From an uncultured Prevotella sp. (GTDB lineage: Bacteria > Bacteroidota > Bacteroidia > Bacteroidales > Bacteroidaceae): a stretch of DNA of 7,558 bases. Both the position numbers and the translations under genes were made by a program. The stretch spans positions 1-7,558 of the forward strand of contig CALZAP010000056.1 in assembly GCA_945614335.1 (NCBI GenBank). Reading direction: 5' to 3'. Of this stretch, positions 1 to 5,681 are shown one piece after another; the first letter of the stretch is position 1; the number at the start of each line of letters is the position of its first letter. The notes under the pieces were generated by a model that was not told the origin of the DNA, did no database searches, and was given only the letters and a program-made list of their open reading frames with translations.

Positions 1-259
1 TATAATTCAAGTAATTCAAAGAGCGATTAGTCCACTTTAACGGGACAGTAGTGAAAATAAAAAAATCATTGTATGCGCGCGTACGAGAGCGTAAGAGAGA
101 GTCTACAGTTTAACTTCCAATACTTCTGCATATCCAGTGTCTTTGTAAGTATAGAAGATGGCAAATTAACATTGTCTCTTTAGCTGTTATAAATGTATGA
201 TGATAGTAGTATTAAAAATATTATAATAGCTATTGTGATTTTGTCATAATAGTGTCTTT

Positions 260-353
260 GTTTTATATTCCGCAGTGGGGAATGTGTATTCCGCAGTGGG
301 GAATGTACATTCCCCACTGCGGAACGTAGAAACCGCACTGCGGAATATAAAAC
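260..353. repeat. 94-bp imperfect inverted repeat with a single axis
   Basis: The outer arms 260-277 and 336-353 are perfect 18-bp reverse complements, and the inner arms 289-306 and 307-324 form a perfect 36-bp palindrome with no spacer. Both pairs share one symmetry axis between 306 and 307. The 11-nt stretches between them (278-288 and 325-335) pair only partly. In all, 40 of 47 positions pair by Watson-Crick rules and two more could form G-U wobbles. As DNA it could extrude a cruciform; as RNA from either strand it would fold into one long hairpin. No T-tract follows it on either strand (the flanking bases read ATATAAAAC), which argues against an ordinary intrinsic terminator. I see no target-site duplication at its borders. 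Confidence 0.9.
268..345. repeat. Array of four 15-bp near-palindromes at exact 21-bp pitch
   Basis: Four units begin at 268, 289, 310 and 331. Each is close to the palindrome TTCCGCA-N-TGCGGAA. Units 1 and 2 read TTCCGCAGTGGGGAA (one deviation, at 278 and 299). Unit 3 reads TTCCCCACTGCGGAA (one deviation, at 314). Unit 4 reads AACCGCACTGCGGAA (deviations at 331 and 332). Units 1-2 have a central G and units 3-4 a central C, so the two halves are mirror images. Spacers are 6 bp: TGTGTA, TGTACA, CGTAGA. Positions 266-285 and 287-306 are an exact 20-bp direct repeat. A 21-bp pitch is two helical turns, which would put all units on one DNA face, as expected of repeated protein-binding sites; that function is inference. 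No fifth unit is seen on either side. Confidence 0.85.
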
Positions 354-374
354 GGGATATGTATGTATTAAATC

Positions 375-467
375 AATACCACCTGTGTTAGGAAATTATG
401 ATAGCTATGGTTAACAAATAACAATAGACTATTTCATTGCTGAATGATAAGGCAGTGAGGTGGTATT
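375..467. repeat. 10-bp inverted repeat downstream of the threonine aldolase gene
   Basis: AATACCACCT at 375-384 is the exact reverse complement of AGGTGGTATT at 458-467, separated by 73 bp. The right arm lies 12 bp beyond the stop codon of the threonine aldolase gene. The loop is too long and there is no T-tract, so it is a poor terminator candidate. A 10-bp match at this distance can also arise by chance. Confidence 0.35.
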
Positions 468-479
468 ATCCTTGTATAC

Positions 480-1511
480 TTAGATGAATTTGTAGAGTGC
501 ATCGAGCTGTTCTGGGGTAGTGGCCCAACTTGTGACGAAACGACAAATGGTGTGGCTTTCGTCAAGTGGCTCGAAGAGAGTGAACTCAACGTGCTGGGAC
601 AAACGGTTGGCTTCCTCGTTAGACATAACCACAAACTGCTGGTTGGTGGTTGAGTCGAGATGGAACTGATAGCCTTTTGCACGAAACATCTCCTTCATCC
701 TCATGGCCATATCGTTGCCGTGGCGACAGATGTCGAAGTAAAGGTTGTCGGTAAACAAGGCTTCAAACTGCGACCCGTTGAGATGGCCCTTTGCCACCAC
801 TGCGCCATGCTGCTTCTGAATGCTGAAGAAGTAGCGGTTGGCATTACCCTTGGGGAAGACAACTGCTTCGCCACAAAGAGCGCCGCACTTAGTGCCGCCG
901 ATGTAGAAGGCGTCGCAATGACTGGCAAGGAAGGGGAGGGAGACGTCGTTGCCTGGTGCGGTGAGACCATAGCCAAGGCGGGCACCGTCTACGTAGAGCT
1001 TTATCTTGTACTCTTGGCATACTCCGTGGATGTCGGTAAGTTCCTGGGCGGAATACAGTGTGCCAAACTCGGTGGGCTGGGTGATGTATACCAAACCGGG
1101 ATAAACGCAATGGCCATTGCGGCAGTCGCTGAAAAACTCGGTGAGATAGTGTCTCAGGTCTGAGGAGCATAGCTTCCCTTGGCTGCCGCGGAGAGCTATC
1201 ACCTTGTGTTCTGTAAACTCTATCGCTCCTGCTTCATGTACGTTGATGTGGCCTGAATCAACAGATATCACACCCTCGTGCTGACATAGTATGGAATCGA
1301 TGACCACTGCATTGGCCTGTGTACCGCCGGTGAGGAAGAACACGTCGGCATCAGGGGCTTCGCATGCCTCGCGAATGAGTGCCTTGGCATGGTCGCTGCA
1401 CTTGTCGGCACCATAGGGAGCCATTGGCTCCCTGCTGGTGTCGACGAGATGTTGGAGTACAAGCGGATGTGCTCCGTAAGTGTAGTCGTTGCCGAATTGA
1501 AGTTTGTCCAT
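480..1511 (-). CDS. Threonine aldolase family protein (PLP-dependent, fold type I)
   Basis: The 343-residue product probably cleaves L-threonine (and L-allo-threonine) to glycine and acetaldehyde in the cytoplasm, using pyridoxal phosphate. Visible motifs in order: TGGTQAN at 61-67 (phosphate-binding loop), SGHINVHEAGA at 86-96 with the ring-stacking His88, VDGARLG at 174-180 with Asp175 for the PLP ring nitrogen, and GGTKCG at 205-210 with Lys208 as the Schiff-base lysine. Length fits the family (about 330-350). The ATG lies 9 bp after the tdh stop and has AAGGGA just upstream, so translation with tdh is likely coupled. It is the last gene of a kbl-tdh-aldolase cluster. The family also contains other beta-eliminating lyases and phenylserine aldolases, so exact substrate and stereopreference are not certain, but threonine genes next door support the call. 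Confidence 0.85.
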   Translation of the reverse strand: MDKLQFGNDYTYGAHPLVLQHLVDTSREPMAPYGADKCSDHAKALIREACEAPDADVFFLTGGTQANAVVIDSILCQHEGVISVDSGHINVHEAGAIEFTEHKVIALRGSQGKLCSSDLRHYLTEFFSDCRNGHCVYPGLVYITQPTEFGTLYSAQELTDIHGVCQEYKIKLYVDGARLGYGLTAPGNDVSLPFLASHCDAFYIGGTKCGALCGEAVVFPKGNANRYFFSIQKQHGAVVAKGHLNGSQFEALFTDNLYFDICRHGNDMAMRMKEMFRAKGYQFHLDSTTNQQFVVMSNEEANRLSQHVEFTLFEPLDESHTICRFVTSWATTPEQLDALYKFI

Positions 1512-1520
1512 TTCCCTTGC

Positions 1521-2549
1521 TTATTCCTCCCAGTTGAGAATAACCTTTCCGCAAAGTCCTGACTCCATGATGTCGAATCCTTTTTGGAAATCATCGATAT
1601 GGAAATGATGGGTGATGACCGGTGTGAGGTCAAGGCCGGAGATAAGCATCTGCTCCATCTTGTACCAGGTTTCCCACATCTGGCGTCCGTAGATGCCCTT
1701 TATGGTAAGTGCCTTGAAGATTATCTCACTCCAGTCTACTGTAGTGGTTGGAGGAAGGATGCCAAGCTGTGCGATGTGGGACCCGTTGTACATGTGGGCC
1801 ACCATGTCGCGGAAGGCTATTGGAGAACCGGACATCTCAAGACCCACGTCAAAACCGGAAATGCCCAACTGTTTCATGGCTCCCTCGATGGTCTCACCTT
1901 TTGAAGCGTTTACGGTGAAGGTGGCACCCATCTTGCGGGCTATGTCGAGGCGATAGTCGTTAAGGTCGGTGACTATCACGTTCTTGGCTCCTGCAAAACG
2001 GGCTATGGCTGTGGCCATAGTGCCAATGAGGCCTGCTCCCGTGATGAGTACGTCCTCGCCGAGGAGCGGGAAGGCAAGGGCCGTGTGTGTCGCGTTGCCG
2101 AATGGGTCCATGATGGCTGCCATGTCGTCGCTTATGCGGTTGTCGAGCTTAACTACATTCGACTCCGGTATGCTGAGATATTCCGCGAAGGCACCGTCGC
2201 GATTGACACCGACGCTGATGCTGTTCTCGCAGATGTGCAGCTTGCCACGGCGACAGTTACGGCAGTGGCCGCAAGCTAAGTGGCCTTCGCCCGTCACACG
2301 GTCGCCTACTTTTATGTTCTTTACGCCAGGGCCCACTTCTGCCACGATGCCTACGTATTCATGGCCTATGGTCATAGGAGTCTTTATGGTTTTCTGACTC
2401 CATTCGTCCCATTTGTAGATATGAAGGTCGGTGCCGCAGATGGCTGTCTTCTTTATCTTGATAAGAACATCGTTAACGCCTACTTCCGGTATGGGCACTT
2501 CTTCCATCCAGATGCCTTTCTTCGGTTCTTTCTTTACTAATGCTTTCAT
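1521..2549 (-). CDS. tdh: L-threonine 3-dehydrogenase, zinc-dependent
   Basis: This enzyme oxidises L-threonine with NAD+ to 2-amino-3-oxobutyrate, the substrate of Kbl. The 342-residue protein aligns from end to end, by eye, with the E. coli zinc-type Tdh (about 341 residues). The catalytic zinc site shows Cys38 (AICGTD) and His63-Glu64 (GHEY). The structural zinc site shows Cys93, Cys96, Cys99 and Cys107. The Rossmann loop GAGLIG is at 171-176, and Asp195 (VTDLN) is placed to select NAD over NADP. The C-terminal GIYGR...ETWYKM segment is typical of true Tdh rather than sorbitol or butanediol dehydrogenases. The start ATG follows kbl by 21 bp with a clear AGAGGAG ribosome-binding site. No lesion is seen. 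If the upstream kbl is dead, its product would accumulate or decarboxylate to aminoacetone (inference). Confidence 0.95.
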   Translation of the reverse strand: MKALVKKEPKKGIWMEEVPIPEVGVNDVLIKIKKTAICGTDLHIYKWDEWSQKTIKTPMTIGHEYVGIVAEVGPGVKNIKVGDRVTGEGHLACGHCRNCRRGKLHICENSISVGVNRDGAFAEYLSIPESNVVKLDNRISDDMAAIMDPFGNATHTALAFPLLGEDVLITGAGLIGTMATAIARFAGAKNVIVTDLNDYRLDIARKMGATFTVNASKGETIEGAMKQLGISGFDVGLEMSGSPIAFRDMVAHMYNGSHIAQLGILPPTTTVDWSEIIFKALTIKGIYGRQMWETWYKMEQMLISGLDLTPVITHHFHIDDFQKGFDIMESGLCGKVILNWEE

Positions 2550-2557
2550 AATTGTTT

Positions 2558-2570
2558 TCTCACTCCTCTT
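2558..2570 (-). promoter_or_regulatory. Ribosome-binding site of tdh
   Basis: The kbl-tdh spacer reads AAGAGGAGTGAGA on the coding strand, with AGAGGAG about 12 nt before the tdh ATG. It stands out because the kbl, ddl, acyltransferase and NigD-like genes here show no comparable Shine-Dalgarno sequence. It would let tdh be translated even if translation of kbl stops early. Confidence 0.6.
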
Positions 2571-3629
2571 TTATTTGATAACTCCCAGTTCCTTTCCTAT
2601 CTTGGTGAATGCGGCAATACACTTGTCGAGGTGCTCGCGCTCGTGTGCAGCTGATATTTGTACTCTGATGCGAGCCTGGTCTTTTGGCACAACGGGATAG
2701 AAGAATCCTGTGACATAGATGCCTTCTTCCTGCAGGCGGGCTGCCATTACCTGAGATAGTTTAGCGTCGTAGAGCATAACGGCACAGATGGCCGACTGGG
2801 TGGGCTTGATGTCGAATCCTGCGGCAAGCATCCTGTCGCGGAAATAGTCGGTGTTGGCATGGAGCTTGTCCTGAAGCTCGTTGGTCTCGTTCATCATCTG
2901 GAACATCTTGATGCCTGCGGCTACCACCATTGGAGGAAGGGAGTTGGAGAAGAGATAGGGACGGGAGCGCTGGCGAAGCATGTCGATAATCTCTTTCTTG
3001 CCAGTGGTAAAGCCTCCTACCGCACCGCCAAATGCCTTGCCGAGCGTACCGGTGAGTATCTCAATCTTGCCGCGCAGATTGTGGAGTTCTGTCACGCCAC
3101 GTCCTGTCTTGCCTACAACACCTGCCGAGTGTGACTCGTCTACCATTACCATCGCGTCGTATTTGTTGGCAAGTTCGTAAATCTTGTCAAGAGGGCACAC
3201 GTTGCCGTCCATAGAGAATACGCCATCGGTGACAATGATGCGGAAACGGCATTTCTGTGCAGCTTTCAGCTGTTCCTCAAGGTCGGCCATGTCGGCATTG
3301 GCGTATCTGAAGCGTTGTGCCTTGCAGAGTCTTACGCCGTCGATGATGGAGGCATGGTTCAGCGCGTCGGAAATGATGGCGTCTTCCGGACCAAGGAGAG
3401 GTTCGAACACTCCGCCGTTTGCATCGAAGCATGCCGCATAGAGGATGGTGTCCTCTGTGCCGAAAAAGTCGGCAATAGCTTTCTCGAGGTCCTTGTGGCG
3501 GTCTTGTGTTCCGCAGATGAAACGCACCGACGACATGCCGTAGCCTCTTTCGTCCATGGCTTTCTTGGCTGCTTCAATCAAGGCTGGATGGTTGGCCAGG
3601 CCAAGATAGTTGTTTGCGCAAAAGTTTAA

Positions 3630-3641
3630 CACTGTTTCTCC
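3630..3641 (-). promoter_or_regulatory. Possible internal ribosome-binding site and GTG restart in kbl
   Basis: On the coding strand, GGAGAA (3641-3636) lies a few bases before an in-frame GTG (3632-3630), 17 codons downstream of the premature TGA. Terminating ribosomes could reinitiate here and make a protein starting just before NFCANNYLGL. These bases also encode conserved Kbl residues (AGETVLNF), so the resemblance to a ribosome-binding site may be accidental. Confidence 0.3.
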
Positions 3642-3680
3642 GGCGACAGTGATTTCTGCACCCTGAGGAGAGCAGATGAG

Positions 3681-3683
3681 TCA
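3681..3683 (-). other. Premature TGA stop codon in kbl (codon 26)
   Basis: The coding strand reads GAG TGA CTC. Homologous Kbl proteins have Glu-Arg-hydrophobic here, so the ancestral codon was probably CGA (or AGA). The base after the stop is C, a context known to favour leaky UGA termination, but nothing shows that this codon is read through. There is no reason to expect selenocysteine at an arginine position. Confidence 0.85.
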
Positions 3684-3758
3684 CTCGTTCTTGTAAAGTC
3701 CTGCCTCTTTTATTGAGGTCAGTTCTTCTGATAAATGTTTTTGGAAATTGTTGTACAT

Positions 3759-3819
3759 GATATTAATATTAATTAATTGATTATTGAGAAAATAATAATT
3801 TTATTCATGGTCTTGGACA
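3759..3819 (-). other. 61-bp AT-rich spacer between the two gene blocks
   Basis: This is the only gap of note between the envelope block and the threonine block, so a promoter for kbl-tdh-aldolase would be expected here. No TTTG or TAnnTTTG element (the Bacteroidetes sigma-factor motif) is present on the coding strand, and no Shine-Dalgarno precedes the kbl ATG. It contains a perfect 12-bp palindrome ATTAATATTAAT at 3762-3773. No terminator for the upstream block is evident. Read-through from the upstream genes or a non-consensus promoter are both possible. Confidence 0.4.
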
Positions 3820-4494
3820 TTACTCCCGTATATGGTATCCTAAGGTTTTGAAGCCACCAGAAGAGGTGTTGATGCGGATGCTGACGCTGTCTGCACCGAT
3901 AGCCTTGAAATGGCTGACGGGAAACGAGAAATAGTACTTCTCGGTGTAATACTCCGGTATGTCTCCCTTGTCGTGGAAAAGTGTCATATGAAGCGTGTTC
4001 ACAGAGTTATGCACTCGGATGGAGTCGGCTATAAGGGTAATTCTGTGAAGTAAAGAGTTCTCGTCCACGGTGCCTACCTTCAGTGTGAAGGCAAAGTTGA
4101 TGTAGCGTTTGCTCTTGCTCGTCCATGACGATTCCAAGCCAATGGGGTCTGTCTTCATTGCCTTTATGGAATCTCGCGGGGTGACGCGTAATTGGTTCAT
4201 CTGCGAGATTCCCATTATCTTGGCAGTGTTGTTTGCCATCTTGCTATAGTATATTATGGCACGATAGGTGCTGTCGGCTGTTTTTGTCCACGACACTTCT
4301 ATGGGTGTTGAAATGCCGAGCGAGTCGCCGCTGTCGGTTATTGCATAGTCAATCTTTTTCTCGCCATTGGCATGGGCTTCTACAAAGTCGGCGGTCATGT
4401 TTGAGTATGTACCCTCGCCTTTGTCGTAGGAATCTTGTTCGCACGAGGTGATGACTGACATTATTGCTACTATATATATAATAAGGTGGCGCAT
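3820..4494 (-). CDS. NigD-like lipoprotein
   Basis: This 224-residue protein begins with a short lipoprotein signal peptide: Met-Arg-His, a hydrophobic stretch (residues 4-16), then a lipobox ending at Cys18 (VITSC). After the cysteine comes an acidic EQDSYDKGEG segment, like other NigD proteins. The remainder is a two-part beta-rich protein: an N-terminal region to about residue 105, then a segment around RDSIKAMKTDPIGLESSW (about 107-124) leading into a C-terminal region rich in alternating hydrophobic strands. This layout matches the NigD-like family (small N-terminal barrel plus C-terminal beta-sandwich) of Bacteroidales; the match is from memory. NigD was named from a bacteriocin cluster of Bacteroides, but the family's molecular function is unknown and no bacteriocin gene is present here. 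It starts 15 bp after the acyltransferase stop, so it is probably co-transcribed. It is likely anchored in the outer membrane. Confidence 0.65.
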   Translation of the reverse strand: MRHLIIYIVAIMSVITSCEQDSYDKGEGTYSNMTADFVEAHANGEKKIDYAITDSGDSLGISTPIEVSWTKTADSTYRAIIYYSKMANNTAKIMGISQMNQLRVTPRDSIKAMKTDPIGLESSWTSKSKRYINFAFTLKVGTVDENSLLHRITLIADSIRVHNSVNTLHMTLFHDKGDIPEYYTEKYYFSFPVSHFKAIGADSVSIRINTSSGGFKTLGYHIRE

Positions 4495-4509
4495 GGTAAA
4501 AGTATGAAG

Positions 4510-5670
4510 TTATGAATTGTGAAGGCTCTTCTTGTTGCGTGCCGGATTTGCATACATCGTGAGCATACGTTCGCGAAGGTAGTCGCGGTCGGGGGTGACA
4601 CCTGATTTGCTCAGGATGTCCTCTGCCTTTGATAACTGTTTTGAGATGTATTGTTCAAATGTGGCTTTCTCTGCTTCTGAATAACCTCCATGCGACGTTC
4701 CATCAAGAATGTCGAGGGCTACGCGGTTGTTTGCGTAGAGACGATAGTTGGAGTGGATACATTTGTCAATATGTGACGCCACGACCTTGAAGATGTCGCC
4801 TTTGGGGGTGTCGGCGGGTATTTGGTCGAGATAGTCGTCGATGGCTGGGGCACAGTGATAGTGTATGGCTCCTTTGAAGCCCATGATGCCGGTTTGCATG
4901 CTCAACACGTCGTCTTGCTTGCTTTTCTTCCAACCTTCGATGTCGCGCTTCAGTTGGAACTCGGCTGCCTTAAGGTAGTCGCACGGGTCGTATTCATAGC
5001 TTATGGACAACGGCACTATATGAAGCTGCTTAAGCCTTTCGGTTGCAGTACCTTCCCCTCCCATTGCCATCATCTTCAATATGGCTTCCTGGGTTCGGTC
5101 GTCGCTGTCTTTGGCACGTCCTTCACGTTGAGCAATCCAGATGTTGTCATTCTTTTCGTTTATCACCATGTGCATGTATTCCGACATTCGCTTGCTGTTG
5201 GTCAGCATTTCCCTGATGCCTGCGCTGCGGAGCACAATAAACGACTTGTTGACTCTTACGAGGTCTTTTATCCATGGGGCTGCGAGGAGATTGTCGCCTA
5301 TGGCAATCTCGCATGTTGTTTTGAAACCACTGTCAATAAGCATCACGTCGAGCAGTGCAGAGTCAAGCACAATGTCGCGATGGTTGCTGACGAAGGTGTA
5401 GCGACGCTTGTTGTCGATATTTGTGATGTCTATGTCGCAGCCTGTACTGGCTTTGGCAAGAAGGTCCTTGAGGAAGGGGTAGCAGAAGGCAATCTGGAAA
5501 TCAAGGTTTGTCTTGCATTGCTTTAGCTTTGCCGACAATGCCTCGAAAGGCACATGTGGAAATACCTTCTCTACAACGGCCTTGAACTGTGGGTCTGACG
5601 TCAGCCGCTCGTAAGCCTCAGGCAAGTCTTCCGGACCGTAGGCACGAATATTGTCAAATTCTTCATTCAT
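4510..5670 (-). CDS. 1-acyl-sn-glycerol-3-phosphate acyltransferase family protein
   Basis: The 386-residue protein has the features of a glycerolipid acyltransferase, which would transfer a fatty acyl chain to (lyso)phosphatidate at the inner membrane. The block FVSNHRDIVLDSALL (93-107) corresponds to the catalytic His-Asp motif, but the spacing is His97-x5-Asp103, with Asp99 also inside it, instead of the classical HX4D. The block IAQREGRAKDSDD (179-191) corresponds to the substrate-binding EGxR motif. It is longer than typical PlsC (about 240), with an extra N-terminal region of about 90 residues and a helical C-terminal tail; no clear membrane segment is seen. I chose ATG 5670 because it sits 11 bp after the ddl stop. 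A TTG at 5685 would extend it by only five residues and overlap the ddl stop. Position between ddl and an outer-membrane lipoprotein suits an envelope role. The precise acceptor is not known. Confidence 0.72.
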   Translation of the reverse strand: MNEEFDNIRAYGPEDLPEAYERLTSDPQFKAVVEKVFPHVPFEALSAKLKQCKTNLDFQIAFCYPFLKDLLAKASTGCDIDITNIDNKRRYTFVSNHRDIVLDSALLDVMLIDSGFKTTCEIAIGDNLLAAPWIKDLVRVNKSFIVLRSAGIREMLTNSKRMSEYMHMVINEKNDNIWIAQREGRAKDSDDRTQEAILKMMAMGGEGTATERLKQLHIVPLSISYEYDPCDYLKAAEFQLKRDIEGWKKSKQDDVLSMQTGIMGFKGAIHYHCAPAIDDYLDQIPADTPKGDIFKVVASHIDKCIHSNYRLYANNRVALDILDGTSHGGYSEAEKATFEQYISKQLSKAEDILSKSGVTPDRDYLRERMLTMYANPARNKKSLHNS

Positions 5671-5681
5671 AATATCTGTTC

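Larger units (their letters stand above)
1..479. other. Intergenic region without a recognisable gene
   Basis: This AT-rich stretch lies downstream of the threonine aldolase gene and reaches the window edge. I see no coding region: the reading frames are short and broken on both strands. It holds, from left to right, a G/C-alternating then purine-rich patch (74-101), a near-repeat of 16 bp (220-235 and 395-410), the four-unit palindromic array (260-353), and a 10-bp inverted repeat (375-384 with 458-467). No tRNA, transposase fragment or classical hairpin-plus-T-tract terminator was found. The gene to the left is outside the window, so whether this is a convergent or tandem spacer cannot be told. 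Confidence 0.75.
2571..3758 (-). pseudogene. kbl: Glycine C-acetyltransferase (Kbl) gene with an in-frame TGA at codon 26
   Basis: Kbl (2-amino-3-ketobutyrate CoA ligase) uses PLP and CoA to turn the Tdh product into glycine and acetyl-CoA. The full frame from ATG 3758 is 395 codons, the normal family length (E. coli about 398). Codons 1-25 match the Kbl N-terminus (EAGLYKNE); codon 26 is TGA where relatives have Arg (E. coli ...KEERIITS); the frame then continues as LICSPQGAEITV and runs undamaged to the stop. In full-frame numbering, His135 (LNHAS) stacks on PLP, Asp207 and His210 lie in DESHSAG, and Lys241 (GTLGKA) is the Schiff-base lysine. One C-to-T change from CGA would explain the TGA. 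A restart at GTG 3632 would give 353 residues lacking the first 42. The adjacent ddl gene ends on TGA, so TGA is a normal stop here. Alternatives are a functional restart, readthrough or sequence error. Confidence 0.8.

Noticed and set aside
29..54. Sequence around TTTAACGGGACAGTAGTG that looked like a possible insertion-sequence end.
   Set aside because: Only a 4-bp inverted match (CACT/AGTG), no second end, no transposase fragment in the window.
74..101. Patch of alternating GC followed by purine-rich GAGAG sequence.
   Set aside because: No regular repeat unit, no pairing partner and no neighbouring gene to give it a role.
193..249. An 18-codon frame on the plus strand, MYDDSSIKNIIIAIVILS, ending just before the palindromic array, resembling a tiny membrane peptide.
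   Set aside because: No ribosome-binding site or promoter, very short, and the AT-rich sequence makes Ile-rich chance frames likely.
434..447. Small hairpin TCATT-GCTG-AATGA after the aldolase gene as a terminator.
   Set aside because: Only five AT-rich base pairs and no T-tract on the transcribed strand.
660..1163. A 167-codon plus-strand reading frame.
   Set aside because: It is antisense to the well-supported threonine aldolase, with no recognisable motif.
3681..3683. Recoding of TGA (as Trp, Gly or selenocysteine) as an explanation for the kbl stop.
   Set aside because: ddl ends on TGA next to a new start codon and reads into a second TGA soon after, so TGA acts as stop. The family residue here is Arg, which fits none of the known TGA recodings.
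3762..3773. Perfect 12-bp palindrome ATTAATATTAAT before kbl.
   Set aside because: Made only of A and T in an AT-rich spacer; such palindromes are frequent by chance and no repressor site could be named.
4822..5526. A 234-codon plus-strand reading frame.
   Set aside because: It lies wholly antisense to the acyltransferase gene and has no family features; long antisense frames are common opposite such genes.
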